A stretch of 64,000 bases of DNA from Pseudomonas triclosanedens (GTDB lineage Bacteria > Pseudomonadota > Gammaproteobacteria > Pseudomonadales > Pseudomonadaceae), in NCBI RefSeq assembly GCF_026686735.1, contig NZ_CP113432.1, positions 4,081,001-4,145,000 of the forward strand. Reading direction: 5' to 3'. Within the stretch, counting starts at the first letter, position 1, and each line of letters begins with the position of its first letter. Positions 37,050 to 46,002 of this stretch are shown piece after piece. The notes under the pieces are model-generated. The model was given only the letters and a program-made list of their open reading frames with translations. It was not told the DNA's origin and did not search any database. The position numbers and the translations under genes were made by a program.

Positions 37050-38033
37050 TTACTGCAGCGGCATCGAGTCCTGATCGACAGTCGCAGCAACCGGAGCGCC
37101 ATGCCCCTGCTCTTGCGGCTGGGCGATGGCAACCGGCAGACCATCTTCGGCGGCAACCACTTCGCGCACCACGTTCCAGTCCATCTGCATCTGGCTGGCG
37201 ATGTCCTCGCGCTTGAGCAACGCATTGATCACCGCAGTGTGCTTATCGACCACGGACGGATCGCCGTTGTCATCGATAGGTGCATGGGCCTCCAGATAGA
37301 TCTTGCCTTCGCTGCGGCCGAACTTGTACGGCTCGTTGATGATACGCACCGGAGTACCCACGGGAATCATCGAGAACAGCTGAGTCACATCCCAGTTGTA
37401 CATGCGGAAGCAGCCATGACTGGTCCGGGTACCGATACCGAACTTCTTGTTCGAACCGTGGATCAGGTAGCCGTGGAAGCCCAGGCTCATCTTGTAGGGA
37501 CCCAGCGGGTTATCCGGCCCCGGCGGCACTACGGACGGCAGCGGATCGCCATCGGCTGCGTGCTCGGCACGGATCGATGCCGGAGGGTACCAGGCCGGAT
37601 CCTTGGTCTTGGCAATCACACTGGTGCTGCCGATCGGCGACCCCCAACCCTCACGACCAATACCCAGGGCATAGGTGTAAACCACGTTCTTGCCCTTCGG
37701 GTAGTAATAGAGACGGTACTCGGCAAGGTTTATCACCACGCCATCACGCGGCCCCGGCGGAAGAATGAAACGGGTCGGAATGATGACTTCGGTACCCACA
37801 CCCGGCAGCCAGGCATCGACGCCAGGGTTTGCGGCGATCATCTCCGAATAGCCGAGGCCGTACTTCTCGCCAAGGTCGGCGAAGGTGTCTTCGTACTTGG
37901 CCTTGATCACCTGAACCTGGCCGACGATATCGTCGCCCGGGGGCGGCAACGGCAATTCAATGGCAGAAACTGGGCCGACCGAGAGCAGCGCGGCTAACGA
38001 CAGCGAGCAGGCGGCAATAACGCGCGACAACAT
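37050..38033 (-). CDS. L,D-transpeptidase (YkuD family)
   Basis: A 327-residue exported enzyme. A signal peptide (MLSRVIAACSLSLAALLS) is followed by a LysM-like module near residues 40-90 (YEDTFADLGEKYGLGYSEMI). The YkuD catalytic domain carries HGYLIHGSNKKFGIG and the nucleophile motif SHGCFRM. It would form 3-3 peptidoglycan crosslinks or attach lipoprotein to peptidoglycan. Its position next to oprI, whose C-terminal Lys is the attachment residue, suggests the latter role, as for ErfK-type enzymes. The ATG at 38033 has AAGGA upstream. Confidence 0.93.
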   Translation of the reverse strand: MLSRVIAACSLSLAALLSVGPVSAIELPLPPPGDDIVGQVQVIKAKYEDTFADLGEKYGLGYSEMIAANPGVDAWLPGVGTEVIIPTRFILPPGPRDGVVINLAEYRLYYYPKGKNVVYTYALGIGREGWGSPIGSTSVIAKTKDPAWYPPASIRAEHAADGDPLPSVVPPGPDNPLGPYKMSLGFHGYLIHGSNKKFGIGTRTSHGCFRMYNWDVTQLFSMIPVGTPVRIINEPYKFGRSEGKIYLEAHAPIDDNGDPSVVDKHTAVINALLKREDIASQMQMDWNVVREVVAAEDGLPVAIAQPQEQGHGAPVAATVDQDSMPLQ

Positions 38034-38106
38034 CCGAGGATCCTTGACGAGTGCAATGGGCAAAGGTGAATCAGTTTACCACTGCGAACTGCGTCACTGG
38101 GAGATA

Positions 38107-38385
38107 TCAGACGAGCCAGGAGGCCCGCGCGCCGCGCTTTTCCTGTTCCAGTTGTTTCAGACAAGCGCTGCAAATACGACGATCACGCAACAGCGGCTTC
38201 TCGAGGCATCGCCAGAGCGGCTGGGCGGGCAACAGGCTGCCGCAGAGCGTGCGGTCGGCAGGCGTGCCCAGCTCCAGTTGGCGCGCAACAAGATGCACCC
38301 GGACCTCGCGGCAGGCGAACAGATCCAGTTGCTCATCGGGTTCGATCAACTGGTAAGCGAAGTGAGTCCAGGCGGGGCGCGGCAT
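38107..38385 (-). CDS. Small cysteine-containing protein of unknown function
   Basis: A 92-residue protein starting MPRPAWTHFAYQLIEPDEQL. Five cysteines (FACREV, TLCGSL, WRCLEK and RRICSACLKQL) include one CxxC, suggesting possible metal binding, though spacing matches no zinc-ribbon I know. It lies between the L,D-transpeptidase and tesA, all on the minus strand. From memory a homologue stands at the same place in PAO1. Confidence 0.6.
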   Translation of the reverse strand: MPRPAWTHFAYQLIEPDEQLDLFACREVRVHLVARQLELGTPADRTLCGSLLPAQPLWRCLEKPLLRDRRICSACLKQLEQEKRGARASWLV

Positions 38386-38456
38386 AGGGGGTTCCAGAAG
38401 GGTGCGCAAACATAGCCGAAAGGCCGTTCGCGGGGAAGCCTTGATGCACCGGTTTA

Positions 38457-39062
38457 TCAGAGTAACGGCTTGAGCGTCGGCCAGACATTGTCGAGCAGTT
38501 TAGGCTGCGCGACGGTGGCCGGGTGGATTCCGTCGGCCTGCATCATTGCCGATACCCCGCCGACACCTTCGAGGAAGAATGGCACCAGAGCGATCTGCTG
38601 CTCCCGGGCAACCGTCTCGAACACTTTGGAAAAAGCATCGGTGTAACGCTGACCGTAGTTCGGCGGCAGCTTCATGCCCAGCAACAGCACCTTCGCCCCG
38701 GCCTTGCGGGACTGCTCCACCATAGAGGCAAGATTCTGTTGCAATTGCGCCGGCGCCATTCCGCGCAGACCATCATTGCCTCCCAGCTCGATCACCACCA
38801 GCTTCGGCTTCTGCTCCGAAAGCAGCGCCGGCAGCCGCGCGAGGCCTCCCGCGGAGGTATCGCCACTGATCGACGCGTTAACTACCGAGTAGTCGAACCC
38901 CTGCTCACGCAGGCGCTTGTCCAGCAGGCTGACCCACCCGTGACTGGTATCCACCCCCAAACCGGCGCTGATACTATCGCCGACGACCAACAGCGTCTGC
39001 GCCGCGGCCTGCTGCGTGAACAGAAGCAACGCCAGGCAGCCGCTCAATAGCCATGTACGCAT
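38457..39062 (-). CDS. tesA: Esterase/thioesterase TesA (SGNH hydrolase)
   Basis: A 201-residue periplasmic GDSL-type hydrolase with arylesterase, thioesterase and lysophospholipase activity in characterised homologues. A signal peptide ends at QAAAQ. Block I GDSISAGLG carries nucleophile Ser30, block II is SGDTSAGGL, block III is GGNDGLRG, and block V is DGIHP with the catalytic Asp and His. Its start is 10 bases from the start of the divergent ABC gene, the same layout as tesA-ybbA in E. coli. Confidence 0.96.
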   Translation of the reverse strand: MRTWLLSGCLALLLFTQQAAAQTLLVVGDSISAGLGVDTSHGWVSLLDKRLREQGFDYSVVNASISGDTSAGGLARLPALLSEQKPKLVVIELGGNDGLRGMAPAQLQQNLASMVEQSRKAGAKVLLLGMKLPPNYGQRYTDAFSKVFETVAREQQIALVPFFLEGVGGVSAMMQADGIHPATVAQPKLLDNVWPTLKPLL

Positions 39063-39072
39063 CGGATTCTCC

Positions 39073-39756
39073 ATGAGCGAACGCATTCTCACCGCGCGGA
39101 ACCTTAGCAAGGTTGTTTCCAGCGCGGAAGGCAAGCTGACCATCCTTCACGACCTTTCCCTGGACCTCTCCCGCGGCGACAGCCTGGCCATCGTCGGCAG
39201 CTCCGGCTCGGGGAAGTCCACGCTTCTAGGGCTGCTCGCCGGACTCGACCTGCCCAGTGGCGGCGAGATCGTCCTGCTCGGCCACTCGCTGGGCAGCCTC
39301 GACGAGGACGAGCGCTCCCGGGTGCGCGCCGCCCATGTCGGCTTCGTGTTCCAATCGTTCCAGTTGCTCGACAGTCTCAACGCGCTGGAAAACGTCATGC
39401 TGCCGCTTGAACTCGATGGCCGCGCCGATGCCCGCCAACGCGCCCGCGACCTGCTGGAGCGTGTCGGCCTGGGCCAGCGCCTGACCCACTACCCCCGCCA
39501 GCTCTCCGGCGGCGAACAACAGCGCGTTGCCATCGCCCGCGCCTTCGCTGCCGAGCCGGACGTGCTGTTCGCCGACGAACCCACCGGCAATCTCGACACC
39601 ACCACCGGCGAGCGCATCAGCGAGCTGCTGTTCGAGCTCAATCGCGAGCGCGGAACCACCCTGGTACTCGTGACCCACGACGAGCGCCTCGCCCATCGCT
39701 GCCAGCGCATCATCCGCCTTGAAAGCGGCCACCTGATCGATCACGTCGAACCCTGA
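39073..39756 (+). CDS. ABC transporter ATP-binding protein (YbbA/LolD-like)
   Basis: A 227-residue ATPase of the MacB/LolD class. Walker [11 protein letters not shown]-loop [10 protein letters not shown], signature [14 protein letters not shown] and Walker [13 protein letters not shown] with downstream VTHDE are all intact. It works with the permease encoded 13 bases downstream. In E. coli the equivalent YbbA-YbbP pair has no settled substrate; envelope lipid or peptide export is suspected from homology. The ATG has only a weak GGA ribosome site. Confidence 0.93.
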   Translation: MSERILTARNLSKVVSSAEGKLTILHDLSLDLSRGDSLAIVGSSGSGKSTLLGLLAGLDLPSGGEIVLLGHSLGSLDEDERSRVRAAHVGFVFQSFQLLDSLNALENVMLPLELDGRADARQRARDLLERVGLGQRLTHYPRQLSGGEQQRVAIARAFAAEPDVLFADEPTGNLDTTTGERISELLFELNRERGTTLVLVTHDERLAHRCQRIIRLESGHLIDHVEP

Positions 39757-39769
39757 CGGACGCCCGCCG

Positions 39770-42271
39770 ATGAAGTCACTGTCGCTGTCCAACCTGCTCC
39801 GTCTTTCGCTACGCCAGTTATGGCGCGAAGGGCGCAGCGGCGAATTGCGTGTGCTGTTCTTCGCCCTGCTTATCGCCGTGGCAGCCAGTTCGGCCATCGG
39901 CTACTTCAGCGCCCGGCTGAACGCTGCAATGCTGGTACGCGCCGCCGAATTCCTCGGCGCCGACCTTGTGCTGAGTGGCACCCAGCCCGCCGAACAACGC
40001 CAGATCGACAGCGGCCTCAAGCTCGGCCTGCAGCACGCGAGCAGCGTCGAGTTCTCCAGTGTCGTCGCCACCGACCAGGGCATCCAGCTCAGCAGCGTGA
40101 AGGCCGTAGGCGAAACCTATCCGCTGCGCGGCGAGCTCAAGAGCGCCCCGGAACCCCAGCAACCCGAGGTCGAAGGCGGTCGCCCGCAACCGGGCGAGCT
40201 GTGGGTCGAGTCGCGCCTGCTGGCCAGCCTGGAACTTAAGGTCGGCGACAGCGTCGACATCGGCCGCAAAAGCCTGCGCATCGCCCGCGTGCTGACCTAC
40301 GAGCCGGACCGCGCCGGCGACTTCTACAGCCTCACGCCACGCGTAATGATGAACCTGCAGGACCTCGATGCCACGGGCGTCGTGCAACCCGGCAGCCGGG
40401 TGCGCTACCGCGACCTGTGGGGCGGCCCGCCGGAGGCGCTGCAAGCCTACCGCCAGGCGACGAACGACAACCTCGCCGCCAACCAGCAATTGCAGGATGC
40501 CCACCACGGCAACCGGCAGATCGGCGATGCATTGGGCCGCGCCGAACGCTACCTGAACCTCGCCAGCCTCGCCGCCGTCCTGCTCGCTGGCGTCGCCGTG
40601 GCGCTCTCGGCCAATCGCTTCGCATCCCGCCGCTTCGACTCCAGCGCCCTGCTGCGTTGCCTGGGGCTCTCGCGCCGCCAGACTCTGCTGCTCTACGGCA
40701 CCCAGCTCCTGGCGCTTGGCCTGCTGGCCAGCCTGGGCGGCGCGCTGCTCGGCTGGCTCGCACAACTGGGGCTGGTGAAACTGCTGGGCAACCTGCTGCC
40801 ACCGCAAATCCCTGGCGGCGGCATCGTCCCCGCGCTGGCCGGCATGGCCACCGGGCTGGTCGCACTGGCCGGTTTTGCACTGCCACCGCTGGCCGCGCTG
40901 GGGCGAGTGCCGCCGCTGCGGGTACTGCGCAGCGACCTGCTGCCCGTGCCGATGCGCACCTGGCTGGCGTACGGCTGTGCGCTGCTCGCCCTCGGCCTGA
41001 TCATGTGGCGCCTCAGCCTGGACGTACGCCTGACCCTCGCCCTGCTGGTCGGCGGCGCCGTCGCCGCGCTGGTGCTGGGCCTGGTGATGCTCCTCGCCCT
41101 GCGTGGCCTGCGCCAGAGCCTGCGCAATGCCAGCCTGCCCTGGCGCCTTGGCCTCGGCCAGTTGCTGCGCCACCCGCTGGCCGCCGCCGGACAAAGCCTG
41201 GCATTCGGGCTGATTCTGCTGGCAATGGCTCTTATCGCCCTGCTGCGAGGCGAACTGCTGGACACCTGGCACGCACAACTGCCGGCGAACGCACCCAATC
41301 ATTTCGCACTGAACATCCTGCCCGCCGAAAAGGACAGTTTCGAACAACGTGTAAAGAAGCTCTCGCCCAATGCCGAGGACCTCTACCCGATGGTTCCGGG
41401 CCGCCTGGTGGCCGTGAACGGCCAGCCAGTCCACGCACTGAACGAGGACATCCGCAGCGAGCGCGCCCTGCAGCGTGACCTCGGGCTGACCTGGTCGGCG
41501 CGCCTGCCCGCCGGCAATCAGATCGTCGCCGGCCAGTGGTGGCAGGCAGGGGAAGGCAACGCACTGCCCGGCGTATCGGTGGAAGAAAAGCTCGCCGGCA
41601 ACCTCGGCCTGAACGTCGGCGACCGCCTGAGCTTCAGCGTCGCCGGCCAGACCCGTGACGCGCAGGTACGCAGCCTGCGCTCGGTGAAATGGGACAACTT
41701 CCAGCCGAACTTCTTCATGGTCTTCGAGCCCGGAACCCTCACCGATCTGCCGGTGACCTACCTGACCAGCTTCTACCTGCCGGCCAGCCAGGAGCGCGAC
41801 CTGATCGAACTGGCGCGAGCCTTTCCCACCGTCACCCTGCTGCCGGTCGACGCCCTGCTGTCGCAACTGCGCAGCATCCTCGACCAGGTGACGCTGGCCG
41901 TCGAATACGTACTGGTATTCGTGCTCGCCGCCGGCTTCGTGGTGCTGTTCGCCGGCCTGCAAGCCACCCTCGACGAGCGCCTGCGCCAGGGCGCCCTGCT
42001 GCGCGCGCTGGGCGCCGAACGCCAACTGCTGATGCGCGCGCGGCGTAGCGAGTTCGCCTTGCTCGGCGCAGTCAGCGGGCTGCTCGCGGCACTCGGTTGC
42101 GAGCTGATCAGCTACCTGCTCTACCGTCTGGTGTTCGACCTGCCGTGGAGCCCGCATCCCTGGCTGCTGCCATTGCCGCTGCTGGGGGCGCTCCTCGTCG
42201 GCGGCGCCGGACTTCTCGGTACTCGTCGCGCCCTGAACAGCAGCCCTCTGCGCCTGCTGCGCGAAGGCTGA
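39770..42271 (+). CDS. FtsX-like ABC permease (YbbP-like, 10-TM type)
   Basis: An 833-residue inner-membrane permease. One N-terminal helix (about 25-45) precedes a large periplasmic MacB_PCD-like domain. Three helices occupy roughly 260-375 and further ones 390-500. A second periplasmic domain (about 505-690) and three C-terminal helices end with RRALNSSPLRLLREG. The duplicated FtsX domain and length match YbbP. It pairs with the preceding ATPase. With tesA alongside, a role in lipid or lysolipid handling at the envelope is plausible but unproven. Confidence 0.92.
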   Translation: MKSLSLSNLLRLSLRQLWREGRSGELRVLFFALLIAVAASSAIGYFSARLNAAMLVRAAEFLGADLVLSGTQPAEQRQIDSGLKLGLQHASSVEFSSVVATDQGIQLSSVKAVGETYPLRGELKSAPEPQQPEVEGGRPQPGELWVESRLLASLELKVGDSVDIGRKSLRIARVLTYEPDRAGDFYSLTPRVMMNLQDLDATGVVQPGSRVRYRDLWGGPPEALQAYRQATNDNLAANQQLQDAHHGNRQIGDALGRAERYLNLASLAAVLLAGVAVALSANRFASRRFDSSALLRCLGLSRRQTLLLYGTQLLALGLLASLGGALLGWLAQLGLVKLLGNLLPPQIPGGGIVPALAGMATGLVALAGFALPPLAALGRVPPLRVLRSDLLPVPMRTWLAYGCALLALGLIMWRLSLDVRLTLALLVGGAVAALVLGLVMLLALRGLRQSLRNASLPWRLGLGQLLRHPLAAAGQSLAFGLILLAMALIALLRGELLDTWHAQLPANAPNHFALNILPAEKDSFEQRVKKLSPNAEDLYPMVPGRLVAVNGQPVHALNEDIRSERALQRDLGLTWSARLPAGNQIVAGQWWQAGEGNALPGVSVEEKLAGNLGLNVGDRLSFSVAGQTRDAQVRSLRSVKWDNFQPNFFMVFEPGTLTDLPVTYLTSFYLPASQERDLIELARAFPTVTLLPVDALLSQLRSILDQVTLAVEYVLVFVLAAGFVVLFAGLQATLDERLRQGALLRALGAERQLLMRARRSEFALLGAVSGLLAALGCELISYLLYRLVFDLPWSPHPWLLPLPLLGALLVGGAGLLGTRRALNSSPLRLLREG

Positions 42272-42312
42272 TCGGGTAGACTCCCGCCATCACATCCAGC
42301 ACCCCGGAAACC

Positions 42313-42810
42313 ATGAGCCGTTATCGTCCTCCCCGTCCCGCCGGAACACCGCTGATTACCCCCGAAGGCGAAGCGCGCCTGCGTGCCGAACTGCACGAAC
42401 TGTGGAACGTGCGCCGTCCCCAGGTGACCCAGTCGGTCAGCGAAGCGGCCGCCCAGGGCGACCGCTCGGAGAATGCCGAGTACACCTACGGGAAAAAGAT
42501 GCTGCGCGAGATCGACAGCCGCGTGCGCTTCCTGCGCAAGCGCCTGGAAAACTGCAAGGTAGTGAGCGAGCGACCGGCCGATCCGAACAAGGTTTACTTC
42601 GGCGCCTGGGTCACCCTGGAAGACGAGGAAGGCGAGCAGGCCCGCTACCGAATCGTCGGTCCGGACGAACTCGACCTGCGCAACAACCACATCAGCATCG
42701 ACTCACCGCTCGCACGCGCACTGGTCGGCAAGGAGCTGGATGCGGAAGTGATGGTGCGCAGCCCCGCCGGCGAGAAGATGTGGTTCGTGATCGAAATCGA
42801 GTATCCGTGA
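42313..42810 (+). CDS. greB: Transcription elongation factor GreB
   Basis: A 165-residue Gre factor that stimulates RNA cleavage in backtracked RNA polymerase. The N-terminal coiled coil has the acidic tip QGDRSENAEYTYGKKMLRE, with the catalytic Asp and Glu. A C-terminal FKBP-like domain contains SPLARALVGKELDAEV. The start MSRYRPPRPAG and the basic residues favour GreB over GreA. It lies 41 bases after the ABC permease gene. Confidence 0.95.
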   Translation: MSRYRPPRPAGTPLITPEGEARLRAELHELWNVRRPQVTQSVSEAAAQGDRSENAEYTYGKKMLREIDSRVRFLRKRLENCKVVSERPADPNKVYFGAWVTLEDEEGEQARYRIVGPDELDLRNNHISIDSPLARALVGKELDAEVMVRSPAGEKMWFVIEIEYP

Positions 42811-42909
42811 TCGTCCGCCGCAGTAGCTGCTCGACGCTACGTGCGGACAGGCTCTACGTCAGACTTCACCGGCGCCACGCGCAGTGGTTCGTGACCGGCA
42901 CCGGGCACT

Positions 42910-43230
42910 TCAGAGCGGCCGTGGCCGACGCGTGATGAGCCCCTGCCGCGCCACGCGGATCAGTTCGCTGACGGTGGATTCAAGCTGCTCGGCGACAGGT
43001 GCCTGAACGACTGCGAAGTCGAAGCTGTCGGAGGGGAAACGGGCTATGTCGGCGACGGTCTCAGCGAACTGGATAAGGAAGGTACGCGAACCGTTCCAGC
43101 GCTTGGGCCAGCCATCCAGATAGCGAACGAGAGTGGGCTGATGATTGCCGCCCAGGAGAATCTTCGGGTTGCGGCGCACCAGGCCGGTGGTGATGGGAGC
43201 CAGGCGCACGTGCGGGTTGGGACAGGTCAT
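42910..43230 (-). CDS. Short protein resembling half of a methyltransferase fold
   Basis: A 106-residue protein with start MTCPNPHVRLAPITTG. The second half, SDSFDFAVVQAPVAEQLEST then ELIRVARQGLI, resembles the later strands of a class I SAM methyltransferase. The glycine-rich SAM loop of the first half is absent, so it is probably not catalytic. The chosen ATG at 43230 has GGAG ten bases upstream. A homologue at this place in PAO1 is recalled, so it may be a conserved small protein rather than a remnant. Confidence 0.55.
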   Translation of the reverse strand: MTCPNPHVRLAPITTGLVRRNPKILLGGNHQPTLVRYLDGWPKRWNGSRTFLIQFAETVADIARFPSDSFDFAVVQAPVAEQLESTVSELIRVARQGLITRRPRPL

Positions 43231-43424
43231 GGTGTCATGTCTCCGCCTCTTGGGTCCTGCTGGACGCGGCGAGAGGCACACCGAAACCAGCGCTTTAGCG
43301 GTATTTCGATGTCGGCATCGCCGCATCCGCGCCCCGCAAGTTGCTACTTAAATCGGCGCTGTGCGGCATCCTAGATAAGCCCCGGCAATACTGTCAAGGC
43401 AACTGAGGTCGAGGTATCCCCACG

Positions 43425-43943
43425 ATGAGCACTCCCCCGTTACGGCTGTTTTTCGCCGTGCCCTGTCCAGCCCCCCTGACCGAGGCGATCTGTACCTGGC
43501 GCGACACCTTGCACCTGGACGGCCAACCCGTCGCACCGGGCAACCTGCACCTGACCCTGGCCTTTCTCGGCGCCGTACCGCGCGGGCGCAAGGCAGAACT
43601 GCTGGGCATCGGAGCGAGCCTGCCGCGCCAGAGCTTCATCCTGCGTCTCGATCACCTGGCACGCTGGAAGAACGGCATCCTGCACCTCGTGCCGAGCCAC
43701 ACCCCGGCCGAACTTCACCACCTCGTGACAGTGCTGCGTGACGCTTTGCAATCCGGCGGGTTCGAAGTGGAACAGAGGCCCTTCCACCCGCACCTCACCC
43801 TGGCCCGCCACGCCCATACGCTGCCCATCGCGCAACCGGCGTTCGAACTGCCGGCCAGCGCCATCACCCTCTACAGCTCGGAGAACAGCCCTGCCGGCGT
43901 ACACTATCGTCCGCTCGGCAACTGGCCGCTAGACCACGCCTGA
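43425..43943 (+). CDS. thpR: RNA 2',3'-cyclic phosphodiesterase ThpR (LigT)
   Basis: A 172-residue member of the 2H phosphoesterase family. The two HxTx motifs are HLTL in GNLHLTLAFLG and HLTL in HPHLTLARH. The start is RLFFAVPCP, typical of the family. It hydrolyses 2',3'-cyclic phosphates and can reversibly ligate tRNA halves in vitro. Its 3' end overlaps the end of the convergent LysR gene by 15 bases. Confidence 0.93.
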   Translation: MSTPPLRLFFAVPCPAPLTEAICTWRDTLHLDGQPVAPGNLHLTLAFLGAVPRGRKAELLGIGASLPRQSFILRLDHLARWKNGILHLVPSHTPAELHHLVTVLRDALQSGGFEVEQRPFHPHLTLARHAHTLPIAQPAFELPASAITLYSSENSPAGVHYRPLGNWPLDHA

Positions 43944-44813
43944 CTGCGCATAGTCGAGGAAGCGCCGCAGCCCGGCAGTGGGATACTTGTCGATGTGCAG
44001 CGCGAGGAAGAAGGTGCGGCGCAGCGGCCCCAGAGGGCTGTCCAGACGCACCAGCTCGCCGCGCTTCAGCTCCGCCTGCACGACCCGTTGCGACAGATAA
44101 GTAATCCCCGCGCCCCGACCGACCAGATGCTTGATCGCCTCGGCGTTACTGATTTCCAGCGGTGAATCGACGCTACCCAGGCGCGGCAGTACCTGCTGCT
44201 CGAACGTCACGCGGGTGCCCGAACCCGATTCGCGCAACACCCAGCGCGCCGCCGTCAGATCCTCGATGGTCACCTGCCCCGCCAGCGCCAGGGGATGGTC
44301 TGCCGCCGCCACCAGCAACAGCTCATCGTCAGTCCAGGGAGTGAGCTGGATCTGCGGATGCAGGATCGGCGCCTCTATGAAGGCGACATCCAGACGAAAC
44401 TCCGCCAGCGCCTCGATCACGTCGCGACTGTTGGCCACCTGCAACTGCAAGCGGCTTTCCGGCAGCTCGGCGAGAAAACCGGCCATCACCTGCGGCAGCA
44501 GATAACCACCGATGCTGCGGCTCGCGCCCAGACTGAGCTGCACCGGAGACGACTCGAACAGGCTCTCCAGTTCAGCACTCTGCGCCAGCAGCGCGCTGGC
44601 CTTGGGATAGAACGCCCGGCCATTGTCGTTCAGCGCCAGGCGTTTGCCGCTGCGGTCGAACAGCCGCGTACCAAGCGCCCGTTCCAGTTCCTGCAGGGCC
44701 TGGCTCGCAGCCGATTGCGACAGCGCGATGCGCGTGGCTGCCTGCGTGACATTGCCCAGCTCAGCAATGGCCGTGAAAGTCGCCAATTGACGAAGAGTGA
44801 TGCGCGGCGCCAT
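43929..44813 (-). CDS. LysR-family regulator (YeiE-like)
   Basis: A 294-residue LysR protein with winged-helix segment TFTAIAELGNVTQAATR then LSQSAASQALQELE. The periplasmic-binding-protein-like effector domain runs from about residue 90 (LGASRSIGGYLLP). It diverges from a YeiH-family exporter gene, the same pairing as yeiE-yeiH in E. coli, so the exporter is its probable target. The ATG at 44813 is chosen; a TTG 18 bases upstream is a possible alternative. Confidence 0.88.
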   Translation of the reverse strand: MAPRITLRQLATFTAIAELGNVTQAATRIALSQSAASQALQELERALGTRLFDRSGKRLALNDNGRAFYPKASALLAQSAELESLFESSPVQLSLGASRSIGGYLLPQVMAGFLAELPESRLQLQVANSRDVIEALAEFRLDVAFIEAPILHPQIQLTPWTDDELLLVAAADHPLALAGQVTIEDLTAARWVLRESGSGTRVTFEQQVLPRLGSVDSPLEISNAEAIKHLVGRGAGITYLSQRVVQAELKRGELVRLDSPLGPLRRTFFLALHIDKYPTAGLRRFLDYAQSGVV

Positions 44814-44906
44814 ATCGATAAAACCGTTCAACCCAATAAGAACAATCTGTTTTTACACTAAGAAAGCCAGGAGCACCATGACATCACCTTACACAAGGAG
44901 CCTGTC

Positions 44907-45935
44907 ATGAATGCCCTACGCCGCCTGCCCTATCTCCTCCCCGGCGCCCTGCTTTGCCTGGCCATAGCCTTCGGCTCCCGCCAACTGATGGAAATCCCCG
45001 TACTGCAGCACCTCGGACTGGGCAGCCTGACCCTCGCCATCCTTATCGGCCTGCTGGCCGGCAACCTCGGCCTGGCACGCTTCGGCGACATTCGTCCCGG
45101 CGTGGACCTGTCGCGCCAGCAACTGCTGCGCCTGGGCGTGGTGCTCTACGGCCTGCGCCTCACGTTCCAGGACATCGCCGCACTCGGCCCGGCAGCCCTG
45201 GTGATCGACACCCTGATGGTGACCAGTACCCTCTGCATCGCCTGGTTCATCGGCGAACGCCTGCTGAAGCTGCCCCGGGAGAGCGCCCTGCTGATCGGCG
45301 CCGGCAGCGCCATCTGCGGCGCGGCGGCAGTCATGGCCAGCAGTCCGGTGCTCAAGGCCCGCGCCGAACACACCGCCGTTGCGGTCGCCACTGTCGTACT
45401 GTTCGGCACATTGGCAATGCTGCTGCACCCGATGATCTATGCCGCACTGCCGAACCTGTTCGGCAGCCAGCAAGCCTTCGGCGTCTTCACCGGCTCGACC
45501 ATCCATGAAGTTGCGCAGGTGGTCGCCGCTGGCCGCGCAATGGACCCTGCCGCCGCCGACGCCGCACTGATCAGCAAGATGCTGCGTGTCCTGCTCCTGG
45601 CCCCGGCCCTGCTGGTTCTCGGCCGTGTTGGCAATACCGCAGCCGCAGAACCGGGCCAGCGTCGCAAGCTGCACATCCCCGGCTTCGCCGTGGCCTTCCT
45701 GCTGGTCAGCGGTCTGCGTTCGCTGGGTTGGGTGCCGCATAGCTGGCTGGCGCCGCTGCAGCAGCTCGACGACGTGATGCTGGGCATGGCGATGGCCGCC
45801 CTGGGCCTGGCAACCCGCCTGGGCGACCTGCGCAAGGAAGGACCGAAACCGCTGCTGCTGGGCGCCGGTCTGTTCATCTTCCTGTTGGTTGGCGGCGGCC
45901 TGATCAACGGCGGCGTGCAGTACCTGTTCCACTGA
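44907..45935 (+). CDS. YeiH/UPF0324 family putative sulfate/organosulfonate exporter
   Basis: A 342-residue inner-membrane protein with about 10 predicted helices, starting in LPYLLPGALLCLAIAFG. Conserved family stretches are LGVVLYGLRLTFQDI, GAGSAICGAAAVMA, GSTIHEVAQVVAAG and the last-helix MLGMAMAALGLATR. The family is linked to export of sulfate or related anions, on indirect evidence. The divergent LysR gene 93 bases away is the likely regulator. Confidence 0.9.
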   Translation: MNALRRLPYLLPGALLCLAIAFGSRQLMEIPVLQHLGLGSLTLAILIGLLAGNLGLARFGDIRPGVDLSRQQLLRLGVVLYGLRLTFQDIAALGPAALVIDTLMVTSTLCIAWFIGERLLKLPRESALLIGAGSAICGAAAVMASSPVLKARAEHTAVAVATVVLFGTLAMLLHPMIYAALPNLFGSQQAFGVFTGSTIHEVAQVVAAGRAMDPAAADAALISKMLRVLLLAPALLVLGRVGNTAAAEPGQRRKLHIPGFAVAFLLVSGLRSLGWVPHSWLAPLQQLDDVMLGMAMAALGLATRLGDLRKEGPKPLLLGAGLFIFLLVGGGLINGGVQYLFH

Positions 45936-45950
45936 TACGCACGGGCAATG

Positions 45951-45985
45951 AAAAAGGGCGGACACCAAAGGTGTCCGCCCTTTTT
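45951..45985. terminator. Bidirectional terminator between YeiH and DoxX genes
   Basis: AAAAAGGGCGGACACC / GGTGTCCGCCCTTTTT perfect hairpin between convergent genes. Confidence 0.95.
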
Positions 45986-46002
45986 CGCTCGAGGGCCGGC
46001 TA

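Noticed and set aside
39818-42157. 779-codon open frame on the minus strand
   Set aside because: It lies entirely antisense to the FtsX-like permease, has Gln/Ala/Gly-biased composition typical of the reverse complement of high-GC genes, and has no family pattern.
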